Shown here piece after piece: positions 8,187 through 16,474 of a DNA stretch of 24,143 nucleotides. Under the pieces are notes generated by a model. The model was not told the DNA's origin. It did no database searches and saw only the letters and a program-made list of their open reading frames with translations. Location: NCBI GenBank assembly GCA_036939355.1, contig JALLAP010000036.1:1-24143 (forward strand), given 5' to 3'. This DNA is from Thalassiosira profunda. Its lineage: Eukaryota > Bacillariophyta > Thalassiosirophyceae > Thalassiosirales > Thalassiosiraceae. A program made the position numbers and the translations under genes. Position 1 is the stretch's first letter. Each line of letters opens with the position of its first letter.

Positions 8187-10823
8187 ATGGCGACGGCGAC
8201 GACGATGGCCGCCTCGCAGCTGCGCAATCTCCCCCGCGGTGTCGGCCGCTGGGAGGGGTGCGCTCGGAACCGATGGCTGTCCTCGCAAATTTTGCCAACG
8301 AGATCGGCGACACAAACTCGTGTGATTGATGTGCCGCTGCCTCGCTTCCAACACGGTGCACACCAACATCAACAGCCGCGGCTCGATGGGGCTTCCTTCT
8401 TTGCAATTCAGCGCCGATTGCAATTGCAGAGGCGTCGCGCGTTTCATGCGCTTGGGGGCGCTTTTCCGCAGCCGTCAAATTATGCTCACATGATGTGCGC
8501 TTGCCGAAGCTTCAGCTCAAACACCAACGTTGATGCCGCCGGTGGCGACGAGGCGAGCGTGGAGCGCCTCCCCGAGGGGATACTGCGACAGCCCGACATG
8601 TTCGGGGAGGCCGTCACCTTCGTCAAAGACGTGGATATTGATACACTGGGCTCCGTCGATTTGTCGTCGTTGCAATCTGCAAATCAACGCGCCCAAACAA
8701 ACGCAAACACAAACTGCCACAGATCGCAGATCGTACCAGCACCATTGACGCCCGGGAGCGTCGCCCAGGACCTTTCGTCCTTCGACGGCATGGCCCTCTG
8801 CGTCGTGTCCAAGGGCGCCGCCACGACGCACAATGGCAACGACGGGGACGGTTCGGAGGCACGGGCGTTTCATGCGAGTGCCTTGGCGTGGGGGGAATTG
8901 CTCCGGTGCGCGTGGGGGTGGAATGGCAATAATGGTGATGCAACTGGTGGTACAACTTATGAAAATGGCGGGGAGGCAGTAACATCGGCGCCGATGCTGG
9001 CGGTGGCCGCCGTGGCGCCCGTGGCGGCGCAGGGGGGCGCGCACTACGTCCGTCGCATCGATCGATTGCTCGGCACAACGCGCGATGTGGAGAGGGGACC
9101 TCCGAGTTTGTGGACCATTGCCAATCGCGCCGCGGCCTTTCGCGATGCGGTTGTATTGGATGCGCAACTGCAGAGTGAATCGGACGAGCCGGTGCACCTG
9201 CTGACGCCCCGGGAGCGATGGCATTTGCACGCGCTGCACCAACTGTTGCAAAACAATCACCGCGCGGCGATGGGGGCATATTTGCGATTATTGGAGCTGT
9301 TCCCGGGAGACTTGCTGGGACTGAGCCTGGCCTTGGACGTGGCGTACACCCTCGGAGACGCCACCAGCGCGCTTCGAGCGGCGACGAACGTCTCGGCCTA
9401 CTGGGACGAACGCGGCGGGGGAGCCTTGCAGCCGCGATCCTTTGCCAACAGCCTCGCCGGCGCCCTCGTCGCGGTGGGGCTGTCGTCGTCGTCGGTGTCG
9501 TCGCGGGCCTCTACTGCGGAGCGGCTCGCGGAGACGGCCATCTCGCGGGATGTGAACGGGGCCGGGGGCGTGGCCGTGTGGGCGTTGTCGCACGCGTTGG
9601 CGGCGGAGGGCCGATCGTCGGAGATGGTGTCCAAGCTCGCGGGGTACGACGGGACGCAGAATTACGAGGGGTGCGGATTTCTCCATTTTCACACGCGGAT
9701 GAAGGGCTACGGGGGCATTGCGCTGTTGGATCGACGAGGGGCCGGGGCCGATCGGTCGACGGTGCGATTGTACGACGGGGGCTTTGGTAACGTGCTCGAG
9801 TACAGCGGCAACGACGTGCAGGGAGTGGAGATGGGGGGCGAGGATGTGTGCTTGCGGGAAGCGAGGGTGCCTCGAAGCATCAAGAGAGACATGGCCGGCG
9901 CCGTGGGCTCGATGTTCACGGGCTGGCTCGGTGGAGGCGGAAGCAGTGGCGCCGATGAGGCGAGCAAAGGTGCACCGCAATCGGGCAATTCGGAAGAAGC
10001 GAATCAAGGTTCGACGGAGCAGCAGCCAACAAAGCTGACACGGCGAACGGCGGAAGACGTCCTTTGTTGGCTTCCGCCCAGTCCTCTCCTGCTCACACAC
10101 GCCACATCCTTGCTATTGCGCCTGACGCTTTGCGACGGAGTGGCCGCATCGGACCACCGATGGGCAGATCTGAGCGCAGCTTGGATGTCTGCACTTGCTT
10201 GTGATAACGACGGCTCGTTAGGTGGAAATAGAACTCCCGTCGAGTACATGCCGATGGCAGTGCTGGCTTCGTCGCTGCTGGTTGAGCCGGAAAAGATACA
10301 CAAAAACGACGTCTCGCGGACGCTGCAATGTGCAATGAAAGGCTTGCACAAGATGGGGAGGTTGTTGAAGCTTGGTCGATCGAAGGCGACGCCAGTAGAA
10401 CACGAATCAGAGGTATCCGAAGCGGAAGAATGGAGAGAAGTCGTGCGATTGCTGTCGCAGGCGAGGGACTCGTGTCAGAGATGGGAAATGCCTGCCGGAT
10501 TGCCATCCTCCACCTACGCCCTTCCTGATGCTGACGGCATCGCTTCTTCCGCGCCATCATATGCTCCCATTGGATGGGACTTCAACCTGCGGCAATTCGT
10601 CGAGCATTCCCTGTGCTACGCGGCGACGGAGGTGGGAGACTACGAAAGCCTGTGCCTCGCCCGGGCGATCTGCAGCGAGGGCACCACTCTGCGGTCGAAC
10701 TGTCCGGAATTGTGGTGGAGGTACGGAGCTGTTTTGGACATGCTGGGAGACGAAGTGGCAGGGGAGAATGCGAGGGCGGCCAGCGTGAGCCTGGGCAGCG
10801 GCGAGGGAGGGGCTACCTTCTGA
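8187..10823 (+). CDS. TTC38: TTC38-like tetratricopeptide repeat protein, probably mitochondrial
   Basis: 878 aa from an ATG at 8187. The first ~115 residues are Arg/Ser/Ala-rich with few acids and contain RSFSSN, typical near a mitochondrial presequence cleavage site, so organelle import is likely (inference). The core matches the TTC38 pattern as I know it: ERWHLHALHQLLQNNHRAAM with GAYLRLLELFPGDLLGLSLA (about 340-385), VAYTLGDATSALRAA and SAYWDERG, then AVWALSHALAAEGRSSEM (about 460-480) and YEGCGFLHFHTRMKGYGGIA (about 490-510), which correspond to the family's HA.AH..E..G and N..WH..L..IE segments. Several Gly/Ala/Asn/Ser-rich low-complexity insertions make it much longer than the usual ~470 aa. 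The C-terminal part (about 800-870) has another helical pair. TTC38 proteins have no firmly established biochemical role. Single open frame, no intron seen. Confidence 0.82.
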   Translation: MATATTMAASQLRNLPRGVGRWEGCARNRWLSSQILPTRSATQTRVIDVPLPRFQHGAHQHQQPRLDGASFFAIQRRLQLQRRRAFHALGGAFPQPSNYAHMMCACRSFSSNTNVDAAGGDEASVERLPEGILRQPDMFGEAVTFVKDVDIDTLGSVDLSSLQSANQRAQTNANTNCHRSQIVPAPLTPGSVAQDLSSFDGMALCVVSKGAATTHNGNDGDGSEARAFHASALAWGELLRCAWGWNGNNGDATGGTTYENGGEAVTSAPMLAVAAVAPVAAQGGAHYVRRIDRLLGTTRDVERGPPSLWTIANRAAAFRDAVVLDAQLQSESDEPVHLLTPRERWHLHALHQLLQNNHRAAMGAYLRLLELFPGDLLGLSLALDVAYTLGDATSALRAATNVSAYWDERGGGALQPRSFANSLAGALVAVGLSSSSVSSRASTAERLAETAISRDVNGAGGVAVWALSHALAAEGRSSEMVSKLAGYDGTQNYEGCGFLHFHTRMKGYGGIALLDRRGAGADRSTVRLYDGGFGNVLEYSGNDVQGVEMGGEDVCLREARVPRSIKRDMAGAVGSMFTGWLGGGGSSGADEASKGAPQSGNSEEANQGSTEQQPTKLTRRTAEDVLCWLPPSPLLLTHATSLLLRLTLCDGVAASDHRWADLSAAWMSALACDNDGSLGGNRTPVEYMPMAVLASSLLVEPEKIHKNDVSRTLQCAMKGLHKMGRLLKLGRSKATPVEHESEVSEAEEWREVVRLLSQARDSCQRWEMPAGLPSSTYALPDADGIASSAPSYAPIGWDFNLRQFVEHSLCYAATEVGDYESLCLARAICSEGTTLRSNCPELWWRYGAVLDMLGDEVAGENARAASVSLGSGEGGATF

Positions 10824-10848
10824 AGTGTATCCAGTGAACGACTTCTTT

Positions 10849-10973
10849 AATATAAGACAGGCGCAGAGAAATTCAGCCCGCGGTGATTTTGGCTCTGGCG
10901 GTGAAAGCCAGCAAATTTTGAAATCAGAATCCACCGCGTGCTGAATAATTTTTCTCTGCGCCTGTCTTATATT
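10849..10973. mobile_element. 125-bp element with ~40-bp terminal inverted repeats (MITE-like)
   Basis: The left arm 10849-10886 and the right arm 10930-10973 are reverse complements: the outer 23 bp (AATATAAGACAGGCGCAGAG plus AAA) match perfectly. After a 6-nt insertion in the right arm the match resumes with TTCAGCCCGCGGTGA against TTCAGCACGCGGTGG. A smaller GGCT/AGCC-type stem is nested inside. Total length, long inverted ends and AT-rich tips (possible TA or TTA-type target duplication) fit a non-autonomous DNA-transposon derivative. It lies 26 bp after the TTC38-like stop, between two convergent 3' ends, so a transcribed hairpin with a role in 3'-end formation is the alternative. Confidence 0.75.
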
Positions 10974-11007
10974 TGCTCTATTTTCACGGCCTAACAACAA
11001 ACTGTTC

Positions 11008-11339
11008 TTACGCACAGCCAATATGCCCTCTACACTTCAACAATATCAACGTCATCGGAGTCAGACGGCAAAGGATGTGGCAGATTTGGTAGGGAGGCAG
11101 GGTGCTCTCAGTGGATCGCTCCTCACTCTCCACATGTTCATTACCGGGAAGCATCTTCCAGTCGAATCCAATAGCATCCAAAGAAGCTATGCGTTCCTCG
11201 TCGCGTTCCTCGTCCAGTTTCATACTGCCACGTCCTCTGCGAGCACGCCTGATGTTGGCACAAAACTGATACAGGCTTTGTCTTCCTTCTTCTTCACGCT
11301 GAGATGCCGATGTTCTGCTTTGAACGCTGTCAGCTCCTC
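11008..11339 (-). pseudogene. broken fifth HA repeat of HA3 (or spliced 3' exon)
   Basis: Beyond the HA3 stop the minus strand still encodes an HA repeat: EELTAFKAEHRH in the HA3 frame, then, after losing one A (GACAAAGCC where paralogs have GACAAAAGCC), SLYQFC-AN-IRRARRGRG, DEERDEERIASLDAIGFDW in the next frame, running on to a stop at 11008. DEERDEER is a small in-frame duplication. The stop codon itself lies in AG|GTGAGA, a strong splice donor. Removing 11276-11343 (68 nt, GT...AG) would join the frames exactly and skip both lesions. So this is either a dying repeat or an exon reached by a newly formed intron. Confidence 0.65.
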
Positions 11340-13127
11340 TCACCTCTCCTGAAATGACCTGACCTTCTGTGGTTCCCAATCGAATTCAAGGGCGTCCAAT
11401 GAGGCGATGCGTTCCTTCGTCAGCTTCATATTACCCTGTCCTCTGTGGGCACGCCTGATGCGCTTGCAAAATGCATACAGGCGACTACTCCTCTTCACCT
11501 TCAGGTGCCCGTGCTTTGCTTTGTATGCCTTCAGCTCCTGCACTCGCTCCTGAAATGAGCTGTCCCAAATGCTCTTACTCTGTGGCCCCCAATCGAATCC
11601 AAGTTTATCCAACGAGGCGATGCGCTCCTCCGTCAGTTTCATATTGCTGCCAGTTCCTCTGCGTGCGCTTCTGATGTCAACACACCAATAGGCGAGGCTT
11701 GTGTCTTCACTCTTCTTCACCTTGAGGTGGCCATGCTCTGCTTTGTACGACTCCAGGGCTGCTACTTTCTCCTGAAATGAGCTGTCCCTTTTGCTCTGCT
11801 GCTGCAGCCCCCAATCAAATTCAATGGCATCCAAGGAGGCAATGCGGTCCTTAGTCAGGTTTCTCCCACTGCAGGTTTCTGGATGCCTGCGTGCACTTTT
11901 GATGTCCCAACAAAATTGAGCCAGGCTTTTGTCTTCGCTCTGCTTCACGTTGAGATGCCCGTGCTTGGCTTTGTATGCTCTCAGCTCTTCTAGCCTCTTT
12001 TCGAACGACCCGACACTCTTCCTCTGTGGCGCCCAATCGAATCTGAGGGCATCCAATGAAGCTATGCGTCCGTCGTCCAATTTCATACTATTAAGTCCTT
12101 TTCGCGCTCGTCTAACATTGACACAGAATCCATACAGGCTTTCGTCCTCGCTCTTCTTCACGTTGGTATGCCCATGCTTGTCTTTGTACGCCGCCAGCTC
12201 TTCAACTCTTTTGAGAAATGCCTTACCAACACCTCGTGACTGTTGTTTGCCTGTCGCCCGTGCGCGAGATTCATTAGATTGGCCCTCGGGAGACTCCCGC
12301 TCCCCATGCAGCTCCTCTGTTTCCCCCGGCCGATGGCCGCGTGCACTCGTATCACTAGACGGCGACTCGGTGTCTGTGTCCTTTTCGTAGACATCTGCGT
12401 CCTCCATCTTGACCTTGATTGGCCGAAAAGGAGCCGCCTCGTCTTCATCCGTCTCCGCCTCCATCGGATCCGTCTTGATTCGTTTTGCTGGCGGGACCTT
12501 ACCATCCTCGAGCTCGGACGGGATATGCTCGTCGTCATCTACGGACGAGTCATCCCCCTCATACTCCGAGTTGGATCCATGCCAGCTTTCATCGTCGGAG
12601 TCCTTGTGGCGACCCTCAGTCTCGCTTGACTGTCCGGACGACAAACCAGACGAGGCCGCCTCTGTTTCTCCCTCGTCCCCGGCGTCGCACAAATCCACCG
12701 GCAGTCGACGTTGCGCGTGCACCTCTTCTCTGTATTCCATCGTATTCGACCACTGACACTTGCAATTTACAAAGCCCATGCCCCCCTCGCACCGCTGTTT
12801 GCAGAAGAAGCAAAAGTACACCCAGCCCTTGGTGATGGGGTGTTGTTCCGTATACCGGCAGTGCACGAGCTTGCAGCCATATTCTCTCCACAACGACCAC
12901 CGGAAGCACTCGGGGCAATTGACGCGGCCCTCTCGAATGTTCTCTGATTTGTTCTTTTGCGTCAATGTGGCCTGGCTGCGGGTCGTCCTGGTGCTGGTGG
13001 GGTTGGGAACTTCCTCGACCTCATCGTCCGACGGCGGGCTCGGCTCGAGACCTCGCCCCACCGCCGCCATCCCGCGGCTTCCGGCGCGCTTAGAAGACAT
13101 GGATACACGAACAGCTGAACCGAACAT
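11340..13127 (-). CDS. HA3: Cys-rich zinc-finger, NLS, acidic region and HA repeats
   Basis: 595 aa from the ATG at 13127; ATGs at 13100 (MSSKRAG) and 13070 (MAAVGRG) are alternatives. Residues 71-124 form a Cys/His-rich module (CPEC, C85, HC90, CFFCKQRC, CKC) that could bind two zinc ions; family not recognised. Residues 145-260 are Ser/Asp/Glu-rich, with a c-Myc-like nuclear signal PPAKRIKTD (212-220) and a SUMO-consensus IKVKMEDAD (237-245). HA repeats start at about 303; four are intact, with variable pairs VN, WD, VD and KR after FC/WC. Repeat 4 lacks three residues (KRSSRLYAFC where others have SEDKSLY). The frame stops at TGA 11340-11342, six residues into a fifth repeat. Nuclear, nucleic-acid-binding role inferred. 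Divergent to the SDR gene. Confidence 0.85.
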   Translation of the reverse strand: MFGSAVRVSMSSKRAGSRGMAAVGRGLEPSPPSDDEVEEVPNPTSTRTTRSQATLTQKNKSENIREGRVNCPECFRWSLWREYGCKLVHCRYTEQHPITKGWVYFCFFCKQRCEGGMGFVNCKCQWSNTMEYREEVHAQRRLPVDLCDAGDEGETEAASSGLSSGQSSETEGRHKDSDDESWHGSNSEYEGDDSSVDDDEHIPSELEDGKVPPAKRIKTDPMEAETDEDEAAPFRPIKVKMEDADVYEKDTDTESPSSDTSARGHRPGETEELHGERESPEGQSNESRARATGKQQSRGVGKAFLKRVEELAAYKDKHGHTNVKKSEDESLYGFCVNVRRARKGLNSMKLDDGRIASLDALRFDWAPQRKSVGSFEKRLEELRAYKAKHGHLNVKQSEDKSLAQFCWDIKSARRHPETCSGRNLTKDRIASLDAIEFDWGLQQQSKRDSSFQEKVAALESYKAEHGHLKVKKSEDTSLAYWCVDIRSARRGTGSNMKLTEERIASLDKLGFDWGPQSKSIWDSSFQERVQELKAYKAKHGHLKVKRSSRLYAFCKRIRRAHRGQGNMKLTKERIASLDALEFDWEPQKVRSFQER

Positions 13128-13442
13128 ACACTGCTCGCTGGGGGTCGATGTCACCAGCAGCCAGGGGTGTGATGTGGCCGAGAGCGCCGAAGTAGATAAA
13201 AGTGTCAGGTGGTTGTCGTGAAATTTTCAGAGGAATGACGCGTGTCAAAGATTTTTTCCTCGCCTCTTCAACCACCCCATCAACTCGGGCGGCTCGCTGG
13301 CCTGCGGCAACGCCCGACGCACCCTCCTGTTGTCAATCATCGCTTGCTGCAGTTGGTCTGATGGGGGGCCGGGCGCGCAGCATGCCGAGATAGAAGCAGG
13401 CGGAGGTGCCGGACGCGCAGATGATGAGACTCAAGTGAAGTG
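13128..13442. promoter_or_regulatory. divergent promoter of HA3 and the SDR gene
   Basis: No coding frame supported. It carries TGACGCGTGTCAAAG followed by a T-run at about 13236-13257, similar to elements in the divergent intervals at 16222-16250 and 22455-22470. Confidence 0.4.
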
Positions 13443-14849
13443 ATGCCGCGCCTCTTCTCGATTCTGCGCCGGCTCCTCGCGGCCTTCCTCCTGCTCTACC
13501 TCGCCCTCCCCGCATTGCTCCTCCTCCTGGTGCGGTATCCCGAGATCGCCGCCCTCCTGGCCGGGACCGACGCTCGATTGTTCCCATCAATCTTGCTAGT
13601 TTCCATTGTGGTGGCATATAAACATGGCGCGCGGGGCCTCGTCCCGCTGCTGGCACTTGCCATCAGTTCCCTCAAGTATCAATTGGACGCCAATCTCTGG
13701 CGCCCTCCCCCAACGCTGAATTTGGCAGGAACAGTGGCGGTGATCACGGGGGGCAACGCGGGCCTTGGGTTTGCAACTTCCAAAGCGCTCGTGCAACTGG
13801 GGGCGCACGTGGTGATCACGTGCCGCAGTGTGTCGAGGTGCGAGCGGGCGGCCGATGAGATTGCAATGGCAGGACGACATTCCGGAGGGACGGTTGAGAC
13901 GGAATTGCTCGATCTCTCCGGCACATTGCAATCGGTGGTGGCTGCTGCACAGCGCATCTCAACCCGCCATCCGCGAATACAATTTTTGTTCAACAACGCC
14001 GGATCGACGCCGCAGTATGCACTGACGAAGGAGGGCCTCGAGGACGGCCTCGGGGGCATGCACCTCGCCCACATGGCGTTTGTCCTCGCCCTCGTCCCCT
14101 CTCTGAAGCGCGCCGGAGAAGACGGGGAAACAGCTAGCCCTTCGCGCATTGTCATGGTGAGCAGCGAGGCCGGTTTGACAAAAGCAGCACGGTATTACCT
14201 GACGGGAATCCCGGCCTTCCATCCCTCGATTATGGCGGACGACGGGGAAGGCGATTTGCGCGGAGAAATCACGAGGGGAGATGGCACCGCCGCCGGGAGC
14301 TTGGATGCCTACGCGCGGGCCAAGTTGGGCAACATCCTCTTTGCAAAAGAATTGAATCGGAGGCTGCGAAGGGCGGGATGGCCCATCGGGGTTGGCAGTT
14401 TGCACACGGGGGCGGTGGCGACGCGAACGTCGGCGGAGGGACTGGAGGGCGCGCTGTCATTGTTGCCAGGAATGGGCGCCGTATCGAAATACCTCATTCC
14501 TCTCTTGTGGCGCAGTCCGGAGGAGGGAGCGCGGCTCCTCCTCCGCGCCGCACTGGGATCCGATCTAAAAGAGGGAGGGCAGTACCTCAACGGCATGGGC
14601 CGGCCCCTCGAGCTGAGCGAGGAAATGCACCGCCGCCTGAAAGCGTTGGAGCCGCGACTGCCCGGTGCCAGCTGGCCGGAGAAGCTGCAACTGCTGTTTG
14701 GCATGTCCCAAAGTCAGGTATTGGTGTATGCTCTGGATCTGGCCGACGAGACGTGGTCGCGGCGGTTGTGGGATGTCAGCGTGCGCTTGCTGGAGGAAGG
14801 GAGTGCGTCCGGAGAAATGGTCGAAATGCTGGAATCAGTGAAAAGATGA
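13443..14849 (+). CDS. membrane-anchored short-chain dehydrogenase/reductase (retinol dehydrogenase/WWOX-like)
   Basis: 468 aa from the ATG at 13443. The N-terminus has hydrophobic spans (about 9-31 and 47-77), so it is membrane-anchored. An SDR Rossmann fold follows: cofactor motif TGGNAGLG (102-109), CRS after strand 2 (favouring NADP(H), inferred), NNAG (184-187), catalytic Ser in VMVSSEAG (about 240-241) and YARAK with Tyr290 and Lys294. The loop between the Ser strand and Tyr is long, as in retinol dehydrogenase, protochlorophyllide reductase and WWOX-type members. A post-catalytic LHTGAVATR segment matches the usual HPG.V.T pattern. About 130 C-terminal residues exceed the minimal SDR. 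Substrate cannot be told; a lipid, retinoid-like or pigment substrate is plausible. No intron seen. Confidence 0.88.
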   Translation: MPRLFSILRRLLAAFLLLYLALPALLLLLVRYPEIAALLAGTDARLFPSILLVSIVVAYKHGARGLVPLLALAISSLKYQLDANLWRPPPTLNLAGTVAVITGGNAGLGFATSKALVQLGAHVVITCRSVSRCERAADEIAMAGRHSGGTVETELLDLSGTLQSVVAAAQRISTRHPRIQFLFNNAGSTPQYALTKEGLEDGLGGMHLAHMAFVLALVPSLKRAGEDGETASPSRIVMVSSEAGLTKAARYYLTGIPAFHPSIMADDGEGDLRGEITRGDGTAAGSLDAYARAKLGNILFAKELNRRLRRAGWPIGVGSLHTGAVATRTSAEGLEGALSLLPGMGAVSKYLIPLLWRSPEEGARLLLRAALGSDLKEGGQYLNGMGRPLELSEEMHRRLKALEPRLPGASWPEKLQLLFGMSQSQVLVYALDLADETWSRRLWDVSVRLLEEGSASGEMVEMLESVKR

Positions 14850-14929
14850 CGCTTTAGTTGCGAGTCTTCTCCTAACAATATATGCCTATTCTTTCGCTCT
14901 ATGCATCTGTTCAGTACTGCTACATCTTC

Positions 14930-14953
14930 CACACACACACACACACACACACA
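14930..14953. repeat. (CA)12 microsatellite
   Basis: Twelve uninterrupted CA units lie between the convergent stops of the SDR gene (14849) and the plastid-targeted protein (14964), only 10 bp from the latter, so probably within both 3' untranslated regions. Confidence 0.95.
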
Positions 14954-14963
14954 AATCCCTCTC

Positions 14964-16109
14964 TCAGCCGATCCGATCCAATATTTCCCGCAGGCTCGTG
15001 CTCTTCGGTTGGACGTCCAATGCATCATCATCATATGTGCCAACCTTTGCTTTCTCGTCCTGTCCAGCGGTTTCTCCCCCGCTTTTGCTAGCATCGTCCC
15101 TCCTTCTCGCCTTCGCCGAAGCCACGACCTCGTCCCGCATCGCCTTTTGTCGCTCCGCGCGCCCTCCCCCGTGGTCCCGCACGGCCGCCTTATTCCCCCT
15201 GCCATCCCGCACCAACTTTGCCGGACTGACGCCCCGCTCGGCCCCCGACACCAGCTCCCTTAAGCTGGATCCCCTCCGCGCCCCGTGTTGAAAGGTTCCA
15301 TTTGCATTCCACGCCCCTCCCGGCCTCCCCCGGTGCTGCACCGTCGCCTCCACCACCGCTTCCCCCTTCTCCTCCTCCACGTTTGCTTCGTCCTTCAAGA
15401 ACGGATTGCGCCCCCCGTTTGCAATTCCGTAGGGCGTGGGCTGATTCCTCCGCCATTCCTCCTCCTCCGTTTCTGCCTTGCTCGATTTGACGACGGAGGC
15501 CTCCATGACGTCGAAGGTGCCTATGCCTTGGATGTCGATTCCCCGCGAGCGCAGCGTGGAGGAGGGTTTGCGCGGGGGCGGGGCCGCGGGATGGGGCTTG
15601 GATTCTTCCACGGCGATTTCCTCTTCTTCGCTGATTGTGTCTTCCACCTCGTTTGACATCTCCGGCGCCTCCTCTGAATTAACATCTGCATCACCAGCAT
15701 AGCGCTCTTCCTCCACTGCGTCCTCCACCTCTATTTCCACATCTAACAAATCGCCGAAATTCATCGGCTGGTTCTCCAACGCGGCCGCCGCCTCCTCCCA
15801 CGCCATGGCCTGCATTTCCAGCGCCGTCGCGGCTTGCTGCAATGCTCGGGCTTCCTCCTCGAAGATTTTTGCCTTGGCGTGGGCCAAATGGGGCGTGTAG
15901 GAGAGCGACGACGACGGCGGCTGCTCATCGGAGTCAGACTCGAATGGCTCGGCTTCAGTGGATTCGGCAGCGGCGGGCTCCGCGCGGAGGGTTGAAGCAG
16001 GTGCTTTTATCATTGGCCGCGCGGAATAAGTTTGAGGTGCGACGAACGCGCGGCAGCCGCCGGCCGCGGCGGCGAGGACGGCGGCCACCGACCGGAACCG
16101 GAGGTGCAT
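14964..16109 (-). CDS. plastid-targeted acidic coiled-coil protein of unknown function
   Basis: 381 aa from the ATG at 16109, chosen because it gives a bipartite plastid leader: signal peptide MHLRFRSVAAVLAAAAGGCR, then AFVAPQTYSARP, an ASAFAP-like motif (A-F-V-A-P) followed by a basic, Ser/Thr-containing transit region. The mature part has an Ala/Glu/Gln helical coiled coil (about 80-130, EEEARALQQAATALEMQAMA), a very acidic stretch (about 135-190), then a region with GIDIQGIGTFDVMEASVVKS and TPYGIANGGRNPFLKDE. Two short related helices near the end, SSLRELVSGAERGVSPAKL and TSLREILDRIG (the extreme C-terminus), look like docking motifs. I do not recognise the family. Probably stromal. Divergent to HA4. 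Confidence 0.78.
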   Translation of the reverse strand: MHLRFRSVAAVLAAAAGGCRAFVAPQTYSARPMIKAPASTLRAEPAAAESTEAEPFESDSDEQPPSSSLSYTPHLAHAKAKIFEEEARALQQAATALEMQAMAWEEAAAALENQPMNFGDLLDVEIEVEDAVEEERYAGDADVNSEEAPEMSNEVEDTISEEEEIAVEESKPHPAAPPPRKPSSTLRSRGIDIQGIGTFDVMEASVVKSSKAETEEEEWRRNQPTPYGIANGGRNPFLKDEANVEEEKGEAVVEATVQHRGRPGGAWNANGTFQHGARRGSSLRELVSGAERGVSPAKLVRDGRGNKAAVRDHGGGRAERQKAMRDEVVASAKARRRDDASKSGGETAGQDEKAKVGTYDDDALDVQPKSTSLREILDRIG

Positions 16110-16473
16110 GGCAGCGATAATACTTAGTGGGCGGCCTGGGAGGCGAGCGGATCTTGTGCGCATTGGCTCCTGCCTCGCGTCGCAAAGAAGAGCAAAGTTT
16201 GCCAAGCGGAAAAAGAAGGCGTGACGTCAGCCTGACGTCGACAAAATCTTGGCCGTCCGTCACGCACTCACACGCCCAACTCACGCTCACCCCACCACAT
16301 CAACCTCGACCACAGCACTGGCTCCCAGTCCAGCGGCAGCGGCTGTCGTCTGACTTTGTGCGCGGGCGCACCGTCTATCGGCGGTGCATTTAGTGCGCGG
16401 ATTTGCAGCAGAAGCGCAGCAGCAGCAGAGACGAGCGCCGGCCGCTGAGTGATGGGCGGGTGATGGGCGGGTG
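16110..16473. promoter_or_regulatory. divergent promoter of plastid protein and HA4, with CRE palindrome
   Basis: A perfect TGACGTCA (CRE, bZIP-type site) is at 16222-16229 and a one-mismatch copy TGACGTCG at 16233-16240, directly followed by ACAAAATCTT. No coding frame is supported. In diatoms TGACGTCA-like elements have been linked to CO2/cAMP-responsive transcription (established for other genes; here inference). Confidence 0.5.
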
Positions 16474-16474
16474 A
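16452..16474 (+). promoter_or_regulatory. two overlapping minimal upstream ORFs before HA4
   Basis: ATG GGC GGG TGA occurs at 16452-16463 and again at 16463-16474. Each stop overlaps the next start by one base (TGATG), the second overlapping the HA4 start at 16474. They arise from two copies of an 11-nt unit. If the mRNA 5' end lies upstream, these would force termination and reinitiation. Confidence 0.6.

Larger units (their letters stand above)
10824..11339. other. tail-to-tail interval with inverted-repeat element and HA3 repeat remnant
   Basis: Between the TTC38-like stop (10823) and the HA3 stop (11340). The left part holds the inverted-repeat element at 10849-10973. The right part, 11150-11339, is the broken fifth HA repeat of HA3. 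Between them (10974-11149) I see no feature other than the tail of the frame continuing from that repeat to a stop at 11008. Confidence 0.6.

Noticed and set aside
12158..12538. Secondary open frames on both strands across the HA3 acidic region and HA repeats
   Set aside because: They mirror the repeated codons of the real frame; similar antisense frames recur under every HA gene (for example 19410-19712), as expected from repeat structure.
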